Below, in pieces: positions 17,901 to 26,414 of a DNA stretch of 64,000 nucleotides. Each line of letters begins with the position of its first letter. Position 1 is the first letter of the stretch. The position numbers and the translations under genes are program-made. The stretch comes from Halopseudomonas phragmitis (GTDB taxonomy: Bacteria; Pseudomonadota; Gammaproteobacteria; Pseudomonadales; Pseudomonadaceae): the NCBI RefSeq assembly GCF_002056295.1, contig NZ_CP020100.1, forward strand, positions 248,001 to 312,000. Reading direction: 5' to 3'. The notes beneath the pieces were generated by a model. It worked only from the letters and a program-made list of their open reading frames with translations. It made no database searches and was not told where the DNA came from.

Positions 17901-18226
17901 TGACGGTCAAGCTCGGGGCGGCCTATGGTTCGGATCTGGCGCTGATCAAGCAATTGCTGCTGCAGATCGCTGACAACAACAGCCGGGTACTCAAGGACCC
18001 GGCGCCGGTTGTACTGTTCCTCAACTTTGGTGACAGCACCCTGGACCATGAACTGCGTATTCATGTGAAGGAACTGGGTGACCGCAACCCGGCCATCGAT
18101 GAAATCAACCGTGAAATCGATCGACTGTTCCGCGAAAACAACATCGAAATCGCCTTCCGCCAGGTCGACGTCAACCTGCGCACCAGCGAAGGTCTGGAGA
18201 AGCTGATCGAAAGCCGCAAGGGCTAA
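14930..18226 (+). CDS. Large mechanosensitive channel (MscK/MscM-type)
   Basis: A 1098-residue inner-membrane channel that releases solutes under hypo-osmotic stress. It has a signal peptide (LVLVLFLSLIWPLPGFAQ), a long periplasmic coiled-coil region to about residue 480, then many transmembrane segments from about 490 to 830. The MscS core follows, with the pore-lining helix and GVGLGFGLQEIFANFISGL, then the beta domain FERPVRIGDVVTIGTLSGTV and the VPNKTFVTSQLINWS stretch. Length and layout match E. coli MscK (about 1120) and MscM/YjeP (about 1107). I cannot decide between these two; potassium gating is not readable from sequence. Confidence 0.9.
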   Translation: MRYPLVLVLFLSLIWPLPGFAQSDLDTTIESVRTSIEHLAESALPEAEKKELQELYQSTLGFLQRSKTSDENLAALRQELDQAPTVISDLRRQSEQLKVTDSDQLRQRYTNQNLESLEELLGNKVGHMFAWQNELTSVNSDLIAAQTRPERTQSSISSNQTREQAINEQLRLLQRQPDSAVKSARQSMLRAELQSLQRANDLLRQRLLGNSVLQDIATQKRDLLSRQISEIETDLQILQDVIDDKRRTQSEQAVSDVASQVLEGSEHRVLREQAGLNRQLSEELLRITNQMSDLTRKNILTQQQIDSLTQIDQALEQQISVLEGSLVLSRILQQQKRNLPQVRVDSSVTELIAELRLRQFELTQLRDELATPSAYLERVLQRLPESLREELRPDLEQVVNSRPTLVEQLITNSNNLLSLAITLQLNQRQLQQLSGDLRRTIDDQLFWVPSNRPIDKSWLTALPGRIGQQWTELALLQQSSLLIKALRDNLLGVGLLIVGLGLYFWRRPLLRRTLRSVHDDIGHFRRDSSRHTPKAILLTALLVTPVPFVLAGLGLILKLSEADDLTALSAALLQAALAWFVLHLLYRVFDAQGIAERHFRWDTKLVQRLHRLTRDVAWVALPLVVVIALAEVLPEHLNDDVLGRLIMFFGLLGLGVLLVRLMWRTEPLYSSRLVHHSATLVLGLTPLILAGMTAWGYHYTSIRLADRFIDTLYLIVAWMLVEGTVVRNLNVAGRRLAYQRALSKRQAAQQQAKESSEDSEIVAVEIPEMDLQQINQQSLRLAKLGLLLLFGVLVYLTWSDLVSAASYLESIALWEYNSGTADNPMIVPMSAADVLGALVIVVLTITLARNLPGLLEILVLSRMELRQGSSYAITTLLSYTIISIGIISGLSALGVSWDKLQWLVAALGVGLGFGLQEIFANFISGLIILFERPVRIGDVVTIGTLSGTVNRIRIRATTITDFDRKEIIVPNKTFVTSQLINWSLNDTVTRVTVKLGAAYGSDLALIKQLLLQIADNNSRVLKDPAPVVLFLNFGDSTLDHELRIHVKELGDRNPAIDEINREIDRLFRENNIEIAFRQVDVNLRTSEGLEKLIESRKG

Positions 18227-18328
18227 GGGGCTGGAAACTGCGAGCCTTGATTGGGAACGAGCCTAACGCTTGAAGCTTTGGGCTCGAAGCCTGAAAATGC
18301 CGCAGTCCACCACCTCGAGAACTCTCCG

Positions 18329-18895
18329 ATGCCCAAAGCTTCCGAATTGAAAAAAGGCCAGATCGTGCAGGTCAACGGCCAGCCGCACATCGTCTCGCAG
18401 ATCGACGTCAAAAGCCCGTCCTCGCGCAGCGGCACCACCCTGTACAAGGTGCGCTTCAACCATGTGCAGACCAAGCAGAAAGTCGACCAGAGCCTGACCG
18501 GCGATGACTTTCTGACCCCGGTGGACTTTCAGAAGCGCCCGGTTGCTTTCCTCTATCAGGATGCCGACGGCTACACCTTCATGGATAACGAAGACTTCGC
18601 CCAGTTCACCCTGAGTGCCGAACAACTCGAAGAGCAGTTGCCCTATCTGTACGAGAGTATCGAAGGTTTGTATGGCCTGCTGGTTGAAGGCAACCTGGTT
18701 GGCGTGGAGCTGCCAGCCGTGGTGGAAATGCCGATTGAAGACACCCCGCCGGCGATCAAGGGCTCTTCGGCCAGCGCCCGGACCAAGACTGCACGCTTTG
18801 CCACCGGCCTGGAAATCCAGATCCCCGAGTATCTGGAAACCGGTGAAGTGGTGCGCATCAACACCGAATCCGGCAAGTTCATGTCCCGCGCCTGA
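18329..18895 (+). CDS. yeiP: Elongation factor P-like protein YeiP (EfpL)
   Basis: A 188-residue ribosome-associated factor with three beta-barrel domains like EF-P. It has the KOW-like N domain (ASELKKGQIVQVNGQPHIV), the tip loop SPSSRSGTTLYKVRF, where YeiP proteins carry an Arg in place of the modified EF-P lysine, and the C-terminal domain ending TGEVVRINTESGKFMSRA. The ATG at 18329 was preferred to a longer frame because it matches the family N-terminus. It helps ribosomes pass difficult, often proline-rich, stretches. It is followed at 35 bases by an esterase gene. Confidence 0.93.
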   Translation: MPKASELKKGQIVQVNGQPHIVSQIDVKSPSSRSGTTLYKVRFNHVQTKQKVDQSLTGDDFLTPVDFQKRPVAFLYQDADGYTFMDNEDFAQFTLSAEQLEEQLPYLYESIEGLYGLLVEGNLVGVELPAVVEMPIEDTPPAIKGSSASARTKTARFATGLEIQIPEYLETGEVVRINTESGKFMSRA

Positions 18896-18930
18896 TGCGC
18901 GGCAAGCCACAACAGACAGAAGAGAGCCCC

Positions 18931-19587
18931 ATGACCAGCCCCCACATCATCGAGCCTACCAGCCCTGCCGACGCCTGCGTGATCTGGCTGCATGGCCTTG
19001 GCGCCGACCGCTTCGACTTCGTCCCGGTAGTCCAGATGCTCGGCCTGCCGGCCGGGCATGGCATTCGCTTCATCTTTCCCCAGGCGCCGACTCGGCCGGT
19101 CACCATCAATGGCGGCTTCCCGATGCCAAGCTGGTACGACATTCTCGGCATGGCGCCAGCCCGCGCCATCAATCATGAGCAGATGCAGCAGTCGGCTGAC
19201 AGCGTAGAAGCTCTGATCCAGCAACAACTGGCAGAGGGCATTGCTGCCGAGCGCATCATCCTGGCCGGTTTCTCTCAGGGCGGCGCGGTTGTGCTGCACA
19301 ACGCTGCTCAGCAACGCCGGGCACTGGGCGGGGTCATGGCGCTGTCGACCTACGGCCCGACCCTGGACAGTCTGCTGGGCACCCCCGGCGCACCAGCCCT
19401 GGACATCTTCTTCGGTCACGGCCGCCACGACGACATCGTTCTGCCGGCCATGGGGCGTGATGCCTGTGAGCGCATGCAGGCTGCTGGTCACCGTGTGGAG
19501 TGGCATGACTACCCGATGACCCACGAAGTCTGCCCGCAGGAAATTGCCGACATCCGCCACTGGCTGGGCAGCCGGCTCGGTCTCTGA
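18931..19587 (+). CDS. Carboxylesterase/phospholipase, EstB type
   Basis: A 218-residue alpha/beta hydrolase. The N-terminus has the CVIWLHGLGADRFDF oxyanion-hole motif, the nucleophile lies in AGFSQGGAV, the acid in GRHDDIVLPAMG, and the His in YPMTHEVCPQE. The family covers Pseudomonas carboxylesterase II and acyl-protein thioesterases; substrates are small esters and the physiological one is unknown. The ATG at 18931 follows AGAGAG at good spacing. It probably shares a transcript with yeiP. Confidence 0.92.
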   Translation: MTSPHIIEPTSPADACVIWLHGLGADRFDFVPVVQMLGLPAGHGIRFIFPQAPTRPVTINGGFPMPSWYDILGMAPARAINHEQMQQSADSVEALIQQQLAEGIAAERIILAGFSQGGAVVLHNAAQQRRALGGVMALSTYGPTLDSLLGTPGAPALDIFFGHGRHDDIVLPAMGRDACERMQAAGHRVEWHDYPMTHEVCPQEIADIRHWLGSRLGL

Positions 19588-19676
19588 ATCCAGCTTGCGA
19601 TTCGCCAGCCAACCCCGTCATCGCGCAAGGTCCACAGTGCAGACAGGTGCGGGGTTGAACTGGCTACCTCCCCCCT

Positions 19677-19711
19677 GTCATCGCGAGGGCCACCGGCCCG
19701 TGGCGATCCAG
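19677..19711. repeat. Palindromic 38-base-family repeat
   Basis: GTCATCGCGAGGGCCACCGG followed by CCCGTGGCGATCCAG. It is a copy of the family at 12854 and 26027, and lies in the gap between the esterase gene and rhlB. A shorter half-copy is at about 19617. Confidence 0.75.
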
Positions 19712-19832
19712 ATGCCTGGCGCATGCACGCGGCAACAATCTGAACTGTTCAAAAAATCACCGGCCGGAGTCTTCGCACTCTGCCCGGCTTGCATTACACT
19801 GGCCCGTTGACACTCACCCTCAAGCCAGAGAG

Positions 19833-21386
19833 ATGCCTGTGCTTAAAGCACTAAAAAAACTATTCAACAAACCCGGAGAGCCGCTGCAGGAAGACAGCCT
19901 GCCCGATATTGAAAAACAGCAAGCGGCTACCAAGGAAAAAAGCCGCGCGCCCAGGGACAGCAAGCCCCGTCAGGACAAGCCCCAGGCCGGGAAAGACGCA
20001 CGCAAACCCCGACAGCAGGACAAACCCAAGCGTAAATCCCAGGCACCGGCCGAACCAGCCAAGCCCTGGTCGCTACACGATTTCCAGGTCGCTCCGGCCG
20101 AAGGTAAGACCCGCTTCCACGACTTCCCGCTGCCTGACAGCCTGATGCGCGCCATTCAGGAGCAGGGCTTCAGCTATTGCACCCCGATTCAGGCTGCCGT
20201 GCTGGGCAAGACCCTGCGTGGCCAGGACGCTATCGGCCGGGCCCAGACCGGCACCGGCAAGACTGCCGCGTTCCTCACCTCGACCATCTCCCAGTTGCTG
20301 GACACCCCGCCACCGGACGAACGCTTCATGGGCGAGCCGCGCGCGCTGATCATTGCCCCGACCCGCGAGCTGGTCATGCAGATTGCCAGCGACGCCGAAG
20401 GTCTGACCAAGCACTGCAAGCTCAACGTCATGACCTTCGTCGGCGGCATGGATATCGACAAGCAACTGCGTCAGCTCGAACAGCGCTACTGCGACATTCT
20501 GGTCGCCACTCCAGGCCGGTTGCTGGACTTCTGCAACCGGGGTGAAGTACATCTGGATCTGGTGGAAATACTGGTCCTGGATGAAGCCGACCGCATGCTC
20601 GACATGGGCTTTATTCCCCAGGTGCGCCAGATCATCCGCCAGACTCCGCGCAAGGGTGAGCGCCAGACCCTGCTGTTTTCGGCCACCTTCAGCGATGACG
20701 TGATGAACCTGGCCCGGCAATGGACCGAAAATCCCGCAGTGGTCGAAATCGAGCCAGAACGCCCGGCCTCGGAAAACGTCACCCAGCAGGTCTATGCGGT
20801 CAGCGGCAGCGACAAATACAAGCTGCTGTTCAACCTGGTGACCCAGCTGGAACTGGAGCGGGTGATGGTGTTCGCCAACCGCAAGGACGAAGTGCGGCGC
20901 ATTCAGGAGCGCCTGGTACGCGACGGTATCGATGCCGCTCAACTGTCCGGCGACGTGCCGCAACAAAAGCGCGTGCGTACTCTGGAGAACTTCAAGAACG
21001 GCAAGCTGCGAGTACTGGTGGCCACCGACGTGGCCGGACGCGGCATTCATATCGACGGCATCAGCCACGTGATCAACTACACCCTGCCGGAAGACCCTGA
21101 AGACTACGTGCACCGCATCGGTCGTACCGGGCGCGCTGGCGCCAAGGGAACCTCGATCAGTTTTGCCGGTGAGGATGATGCCTTTCAGGTGCCGCCGATC
21201 GAAGAACTGCTGGGCGGCAAGCTGGACTGCATTCCACCGGAGGAGCGTTTCCTCAAGCCGGTGCCCAAGCATCAGCACAGCGCCGAAGAACATGCCGAAA
21301 TCCGCGCCAACGAGACCGCCCAGGCCGAAGCCGCCGCCCGCGCCCGCCGGCGCAGCAGCAACCGCCGCGATACCCGCCGGCGCTAA
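19833..21386 (+). CDS. rhlB: DEAD-box RNA helicase RhlB
   Basis: An ATP-dependent RNA helicase, in many gammaproteobacteria part of the RNA degradosome with RNase E. The 517 residues carry a basic, lysine-rich disordered N-terminal arm (about 1-90), the Q motif near TPIQ, motif I AQTGTGKT (137-144), Ia PTREL, motif II DEAD (250-253), motif III SAT, motif [10 protein letters not shown], and a basic C-terminal tail rich in Arg. It is longer than E. coli RhlB (about 420) because of the two tails. Gene order with the esterase is, from memory, like P. aeruginosa PA3859-PA3861. Confidence 0.92.
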   Translation: MPVLKALKKLFNKPGEPLQEDSLPDIEKQQAATKEKSRAPRDSKPRQDKPQAGKDARKPRQQDKPKRKSQAPAEPAKPWSLHDFQVAPAEGKTRFHDFPLPDSLMRAIQEQGFSYCTPIQAAVLGKTLRGQDAIGRAQTGTGKTAAFLTSTISQLLDTPPPDERFMGEPRALIIAPTRELVMQIASDAEGLTKHCKLNVMTFVGGMDIDKQLRQLEQRYCDILVATPGRLLDFCNRGEVHLDLVEILVLDEADRMLDMGFIPQVRQIIRQTPRKGERQTLLFSATFSDDVMNLARQWTENPAVVEIEPERPASENVTQQVYAVSGSDKYKLLFNLVTQLELERVMVFANRKDEVRRIQERLVRDGIDAAQLSGDVPQQKRVRTLENFKNGKLRVLVATDVAGRGIHIDGISHVINYTLPEDPEDYVHRIGRTGRAGAKGTSISFAGEDDAFQVPPIEELLGGKLDCIPPEERFLKPVPKHQHSAEEHAEIRANETAQAEAAARARRRSSNRRDTRRR

Positions 21387-21430
21387 GGAAACATTGATTA
21401 ATTGCACGCAAGCTCAGTAGCCCAGTTGGC

Positions 21431-21596
21431 GCTGACCTGTTCTGGACTGTCGATGCCCTGGACGGGCATCGTCAAGCCCCCAGGGGTGAGGCAAGCGTTT
21501 ACGAAGCATGCTTCGTGCGCAGCCGAACGCCGACCGATCTGTGATCGGTTGGCCGGACCCGGAGGGGGTTCACGGCGTGTCCAGAACAGGTCAGCG
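21431..21596. repeat. Long palindromic element with 17-base inverted ends
   Basis: Perfect terminal inverted repeats GCTGACCTGTTCTGGAC and its complement, 166 bases end to end; similarity extends a few bases further out with mismatches. The inside has the hairpin GATGCCC-TGGAC-GGGCATC seen at 9735-9757, and GGTTCAC, the complement of the GTGAACC there. No ORF of note. It lies 45 bases after rhlB and may act as its terminator. Confidence 0.75.
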
Positions 21597-21933
21597 ACAA
21601 TTGGGCCAACACTGAAACAGGCTTAACCAGTGTTCCCAAAGCAAATCAATCAGGGAATGTTCCAACCGAGGCGCGGCAATTTTTCAACTGCCGGGCCGAT
21701 GACTATAACGTGGTTTTTTCACCCCTGCCCAGCGCTGTTCGTCGATTGATGAATTAAATTTTTTTGCGCTTGTCAGCGTCACGAAAGCTGCGCTATACCT
21801 CGTTCAACCGGTTCCAACCCAAGGGTGATCCCTTGATACCCATGGGCGACGAGAACCGGCCCCGCGGACTGCCAGGTCCCGCCAGGGCACTGATACAGTT
21901 CGGAATGATCGGCCCCTTGCGAGGTGTACGCCT
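21597..21933 (+). other. Noncoding stretch upstream of the PIN-PhoH gene
   Basis: There are 337 bases with no convincing gene. It contains a T-run region near 21757-21766 (AAATTTTTTTGCG) and, close to the start codon, a GGTGATCCCTTGATACCCATGGG stretch with local symmetry. A promoter for the next gene must lie here, but I see no strong -35/-10 pair. Confidence 0.5.
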
Positions 21934-23316
21934 ATGGATGCGTGCGGACATACCCGACACACTTTCTACGTCCTTGATACCAATGTCCTGATTCACGACC
22001 CCAACGCCCTGCTCAACTTCGAGGAACACCACGTCATCATCCCGATGACAGTCCTGGAAGAACTCGACAAGCTCAAATCCGGAAAATCCAGCACCGCCGC
22101 TGACTGCCGCCAGGCAATTCGCGTAATCGACAAGACCCTGAATGATGCACCACCCGACCAGGTTGAACAGGGCGTACCGATCCAGCGCGGCAAACTCGGC
22201 CCCAACGGCACGCTGGCAATCCTGATGGAAAAAGCGCCGACACCCTCGCTCTGCCTACCCAACGACCTCAACGACAACAAGATCATCAACCAGCTTTGCC
22301 TGCTCAAACAGCTTCACCCCGAAGATCGCATCGTCCTGGTCTCCAAGGACATCAACATGCGCCTGAAGGCGCGTGGCTGCGGGATCGATGCCGAGGACTA
22401 CCACACCGACCAACTGCTCGACGACATTGATCTGCTGGCTCGTGGTTACCATCAGGTCGAAGGTTCATTCTGGGACCGGGTTACCAAGGTCGAAACCCGG
22501 CAGTTGAGTGGCCAGACCCTGCACGATGTGCAACTGACCGACAACCTGCCCGCCCTGCACATCAACGATTTCATCATCGACGATCAAGGGTTCATCGGCT
22601 GGGTCAAATCAATCCAGGGTGGTCAGTTGTGTATCCGTGATCTGCATCAGGAGCCGCTGCTGCATCAGGAAGCCTGGGGCCTGCGCCCACGCGACGTGTT
22701 CCAGGCACTGGCCATGTACGCCCTGCTCGATCCAGACATCCATCTGGTCAACCTGACCGGCGCTGCCGGCTCGGGCAAGACCATCCTGGCGCTGGCCGCA
22801 GCCATCGAGCAGACCATGGTCAGCAAGACCTACCGGCGGATCATTGCCACCCGCAGCACCCAGGGCCTGGACGAAGACATTGGTTTTCTGCCCGGCACCG
22901 AAGCGGAGAAAATGGAACCCTGGCTCGGCGCGATCACCGACAATCTGGAAGCCCTGCACCTGGATGACGAGTGCACCCACAGCAGTGTCGATTACATCCT
23001 CGACCGGGTGCCGCTACAGTTCAAATCCCTGAACTACATTCGCGGTCGCAGCTTTCAGCAAAGCTTCATCCTGATCGACGAAAGCCAGAACCTCACCCCG
23101 CACCAGATCAAGACCATCATTACCCGCGCCGGTAGCGGCTCGAAGGTGGTCTGCCTGGGCAACCTGGCGCAGATCGACACGCCCTACCTCAACGCCACCA
23201 GTTCAGGCCTGACCTACCTGACCGAATGCTTCAAGGACTTCCCCCACGGTGTGCACATTCACCTGCAGGGCGTTCCGCGTTCGCTGTTGGCCGAGTATGC
23301 GGAGAGTCATCTGTAA
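21934..23316 (+). CDS. PIN-PhoH family ATPase/ribonuclease (PhoH2 type)
   Basis: A 460-residue two-domain protein. The N-terminal PIN RNase domain starts FYVLDTNVLIHDP (metal-binding Asp15) and has VLEELDKLK and a late conserved LVSKDINMRLKA. The C-terminal PhoH ATPase has Walker A GAAGSGKT, Walker B FILIDESQNLTPHQ, and the sensor-like CLGNLAQID. PhoH2 proteins studied in mycobacteria unwind and cleave RNA; the role in Pseudomonas is not established. Start chosen at the ATG 21934 with GAGGTG upstream. Intact and full length. Confidence 0.9.
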   Translation: MDACGHTRHTFYVLDTNVLIHDPNALLNFEEHHVIIPMTVLEELDKLKSGKSSTAADCRQAIRVIDKTLNDAPPDQVEQGVPIQRGKLGPNGTLAILMEKAPTPSLCLPNDLNDNKIINQLCLLKQLHPEDRIVLVSKDINMRLKARGCGIDAEDYHTDQLLDDIDLLARGYHQVEGSFWDRVTKVETRQLSGQTLHDVQLTDNLPALHINDFIIDDQGFIGWVKSIQGGQLCIRDLHQEPLLHQEAWGLRPRDVFQALAMYALLDPDIHLVNLTGAAGSGKTILALAAAIEQTMVSKTYRRIIATRSTQGLDEDIGFLPGTEAEKMEPWLGAITDNLEALHLDDECTHSSVDYILDRVPLQFKSLNYIRGRSFQQSFILIDESQNLTPHQIKTIITRAGSGSKVVCLGNLAQIDTPYLNATSSGLTYLTECFKDFPHGVHIHLQGVPRSLLAEYAESHL

Positions 23317-23372
23317 AACCCTTCACCGGAGGCTGGCAGCCCCAGCCTCCGGCCTACTGGGTCATTGCCGGG

Positions 23373-25049
23373 CTATTCCAAGGTAAACCACTGTACTTCG
23401 ACGCGGCGATTGAGATCGCTGTTGCTACCGACCGGCTCTTCCCAGCCACGCCCGACCAGCTCGATCCGGTCACGCTCAATGTCAGGGTGACGTTCCAGCA
23501 GCGCATCGGCCACCGCCTGGGTACGTTGACGTGACAACTCCATGGCCTTCATCGCCATGGCGCGCACCAGCGCCGGTCCACCCTGACGTTCGAACTCGGG
23601 CACGCTCTGGTCATCGACGTGCCCTCTCAGCAGCACCATTGAACCCGGACTGACCTGCAGGAAGCGCTTGATATCATCCAGAAACGCCTGGTTCTCGCTG
23701 GCCCGCGCATCCAGTACCGCTGAGTTGGGGTTGAAAAAGAAGCGGATGTCCTTGCTGAGCAGGGCATCACCCTCAATCGCTACACGGTTATGAGTCTTGA
23801 TCGGCGCAATGGCAATGCTCTGACCGGCATAAATGCCACTGGCGTCCAGCGCTTGCAGAGCGGCCAGATCGACGAAACGGGCCGGATCGGACGGGTTGCG
23901 GATCAGGTTGCCGTAAGCCAGCACGGAAGACTGGAAAATACCCTGGTAGGAGCCGGCCGAGTCAATGGTGCCTTCGAAAAAGGCCTTGTTCTCCGGTACG
24001 TTGCTGAAGTGCACCTTGCCAAGCTCATCCCGCGTCTCGTCCTCGCTCCAGCCAAAAGCCCGGCCAACCAGAGCCAGATGAGCCTCAGGGGTTTCACGCA
24101 GTTGCTGGTTACCTTCCATCAGGCCATGCACCAGGCCTTCGACCATGCGCGGCTGACTTTCGGCAAAGCCCTTGTTGACCAGCAACAGGTCGGCGATGAC
24201 CAGCAGGTTGCGGTTTGAGACCAGCATTTTCGCCAGGCCGCGCGACTCTGCCACAACCTGATCGGTACGCGGCGACCAGCCCACACAACCGTTCAGACGC
24301 CCGGTGCCAGCCTCCAGCACCTGTGCGTAGGCGTCGCAGGCAACCACCGCATCCTCATAAAACACCAGCCCAAGCTCAGCCGCACCCGGACGTGCATCCA
24401 GATCATCCAACACCCGGATCGGCACACCGGCCTCGGAAGCCAGATAACGGATGAAGAAGTCGCTCTCATTGAATTGGCTTGCTGCCAGCACCTTGCCCTT
24501 GAGCTGGTTAATGCTGGTGATGCCCTGATCTACCACGACCTGATTGGCGCCCCGTGAGAAGGCAATCTGGGCCGGCACCTTGACCTCGAACTGACGCCCC
24601 AACACAGCCAGCACATCGGCGGTGGTGACCGAAACCCCGACCTGACCGCTGTTGAGCTTCGACCAACCCTCTTCTTCGCTCAAGGTCAGCCGCACCTGAA
24701 AGCCGTACTCACGGGCAAAAATCGAGTCCGGATTAGGCTCCAGCCCGCCGTTGGCGACGACCAAGCCGGCGTAACCGGCGTATTCACTGATGTCCACATC
24801 AACCACACCGCCCTGCGGCACATAGGGCGCAGCCGGGGCCAGTGTCGGCAAACTTTGCAGTGGCTCCTCGGGCACAGGCACACCGGAGTCGGGGGCAGAG
24901 TCCTGGGTTATGTCGGCTGCGCTCTCCTGATGGCCATCCCCATCCTGAGCAAGCATCCACACGCCCATGCCGACCAGGACCGCAACCAGCATGAAAAAAA
25001 CAAAAATGCCGGCTACCGAACCGGCCTGCCGCTGTCGCAGCTCTTTCAT
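23373..25049 (-). CDS. Membrane-anchored substrate-binding/OmpA fusion protein
   Basis: A 558-residue protein. Residues ~10-35 are one transmembrane anchor (VAGIFVFFMLVAVLVGMGVWML). After an acidic, proline-rich linker, the region about 75-400 resembles a periplasmic type 2 solute-binding protein of the NMT1/SsuA kind (VNKGFAESQPRMVEGLVHGLMEG). The last ~120 residues are an OmpA-like peptidoglycan-binding domain (LLRGHVDD, LSRQRTQAVADALLER, NRRVEVQW). The ATG at 25049 has AAGGAG. No ABC permease or ATPase gene is adjacent, so it may work as a sensor or wall anchor and not in transport. The function is inferred. Confidence 0.82.
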   Translation of the reverse strand: MKELRQRQAGSVAGIFVFFMLVAVLVGMGVWMLAQDGDGHQESAADITQDSAPDSGVPVPEEPLQSLPTLAPAAPYVPQGGVVDVDISEYAGYAGLVVANGGLEPNPDSIFAREYGFQVRLTLSEEEGWSKLNSGQVGVSVTTADVLAVLGRQFEVKVPAQIAFSRGANQVVVDQGITSINQLKGKVLAASQFNESDFFIRYLASEAGVPIRVLDDLDARPGAAELGLVFYEDAVVACDAYAQVLEAGTGRLNGCVGWSPRTDQVVAESRGLAKMLVSNRNLLVIADLLLVNKGFAESQPRMVEGLVHGLMEGNQQLRETPEAHLALVGRAFGWSEDETRDELGKVHFSNVPENKAFFEGTIDSAGSYQGIFQSSVLAYGNLIRNPSDPARFVDLAALQALDASGIYAGQSIAIAPIKTHNRVAIEGDALLSKDIRFFFNPNSAVLDARASENQAFLDDIKRFLQVSPGSMVLLRGHVDDQSVPEFERQGGPALVRAMAMKAMELSRQRTQAVADALLERHPDIERDRIELVGRGWEEPVGSNSDLNRRVEVQWFTLE

Positions 25050-25243
25050 GAACAATCTCCTTTTGTGATAAGCATCAGGCATCCCTTGCAGCATCAGGGC
25101 AATGCGCGCAGCCGGCTAAGTTACTTGACTCGCCGTTGCAACGAAAGCCCTTGAGGGTGATTAGCCGCCTCTATCAAACCAATACACACTCTCTTATGCG
25201 GCTTGCGGCATAATAGGCCCCAGCTATTAACGGAGGTGCTTTT

Positions 25244-26020
25244 ATGCTGATGGTCATTTCCCCGGCCAAGACCCTGGATTACGACACCGCGCCGGTGATC
25301 AGCGATTACACCGAGCCACGCTTTGTCGAACATAGCCAGGCACTGATCAAGATCCTGCGCGACAAGTCGGTACAGGACATTGCCGAGTTGATGTCGTTGT
25401 CGGACAAGCTGGCCGCGCTTAACGTTGCCCGCTACGGCAGCTGGCACCCGCAGAGCACGCCCGACAATGCCAAGCAGGCGCTGCTGGCCTTCAAGGGGGA
25501 TGTCTATACCGGGCTGAACGCCGAGGATTTCGAGGCTGAGGATTTCGCCTTCGCCCAGCGTCACCTGCGCATGCTGTCAGGCCTCTACGGGCTGCTGCGC
25601 CCGCTGGATCTGATGCAGCCGTATCGACTGGAAATGGGCACCAGGCTGGCCAACCCACAGGGCAAGGATCTGTATGCATTCTGGGGGGATCAGATCAGTG
25701 AATGGCTGAACCAGGACCTGGCTGAACAGGGCGATCAGGTGCTGCTCAACCTGGCCTCGCAGGAATACTTTGGCGCAGTCAAACCCAAGGCGCTGAACGC
25801 CCGGGTGATCAATACCGAGTTCCGCGACCAGAAGAACGGTCAGTACAAGATCATCAGCTTCTACGCCAAAAAGGCCCGTGGCCTGATGGCCCGCTACGTG
25901 ATCAAGGAGCGCCTGACCGATCCGCAAGCGCTAAAGGACTTCAACCTGGACGGCTACTACTACGACCCGGCCAGCTCCAGCAACGACAAGCTGGTGTTTT
26001 TACGCGACGAGCAGAGCTGA
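25244..26020 (+). CDS. yaaA: Peroxide stress protein YaaA (DUF328)
   Basis: A 258-residue cytoplasmic protein, collinear over its length with E. coli YaaA as recalled: [14 protein letters not shown] at the start, [32 protein letters not shown] in the middle and [18 protein letters not shown] near the end. YaaA lowers free intracellular iron and limits Fenton damage under hydrogen peroxide. Start at the ATG after GGAGG. Divergent from the OmpA-fusion gene, with a 194-base gap. Confidence 0.95.
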   Translation: MLMVISPAKTLDYDTAPVISDYTEPRFVEHSQALIKILRDKSVQDIAELMSLSDKLAALNVARYGSWHPQSTPDNAKQALLAFKGDVYTGLNAEDFEAEDFAFAQRHLRMLSGLYGLLRPLDLMQPYRLEMGTRLANPQGKDLYAFWGDQISEWLNQDLAEQGDQVLLNLASQEYFGAVKPKALNARVINTEFRDQKNGQYKIISFYAKKARGLMARYVIKERLTDPQALKDFNLDGYYYDPASSSNDKLVFLRDEQS

Positions 26021-26026
26021 GCCCAC

Positions 26027-26064
26027 TGGATCGCCACGGGCCTGCGGCCCTCGCGATGACGGGG
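26027..26064. repeat. Palindromic 38-base-family repeat after yaaA
   Basis: TGGATCGCCACGGGCC then TGCGGCCCTCGCGATGACGGGG, the same family as 12854-12891 in reverse orientation, starting seven bases after the yaaA stop. Confidence 0.8.
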
Positions 26065-26140
26065 AAGAGGTGCGAACCCTACCTACACGGACTCCCGCCC
26101 AGGACAAGGGTATCGCCCTCGCCTCGCCAAAAGCATACAG

Positions 26141-26330
26141 CCCTCTCTCCCACTAAGGAGAGAGGGTACAGCTCTCAACCCGCCAGAAGCGAACAACCCC
26201 CGCTTCCACCGAGGAAAGAGCGCAGCCCTTGCCCGCCAGCCCTCCCTCCCGCTAAGGAAAAAGGGCACAGCCCTCAACCCACCAAAGCGCCCTCCGCTTC
26301 TGCCGAGGAAAAAGAGCGCACGCCAGGGGA
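26141..26330. repeat. Two imperfect tandem copies of a ~99-base unit
   Basis: Unit one begins CCCTCTCTCCCACTAAGG at 26141 and unit two CCCTCCCTCCCGCTAAGG at 26240. They continue in parallel (AGCTCTCAACCC and AGCCCTCAACCC; CGCTTCCACCGAGGAAAGAGCGCA and CGCTTCTGCCGAGGAAAAAGAGCGCA). Any open frame here has low-complexity proline/arginine composition and no ribosome site, so I treat the stretch as noncoding. Confidence 0.75.
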
Positions 26331-26364
26331 GCGGGCGCAGCCCACACGCAGGGCACCACCGCCT

Positions 26365-26402
26365 CCCCGTCATTGCGAGCCGCGTAGCGGCGTGGCAATC
26401 CA
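26365..26402. repeat. Palindromic 38-base-family repeat before the aldolase gene end
   Basis: CCCCGTCATTGCGAGCCGCG then TAGCGGCGTGGCAATCCA, nearly identical to 12793-12830 in reverse. With the copy at 26027 it brackets the tandem repeat in the gap between yaaA and the convergent aldolase gene. Confidence 0.8.
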
Positions 26403-26414
26403 GAGCGGGGTCGA

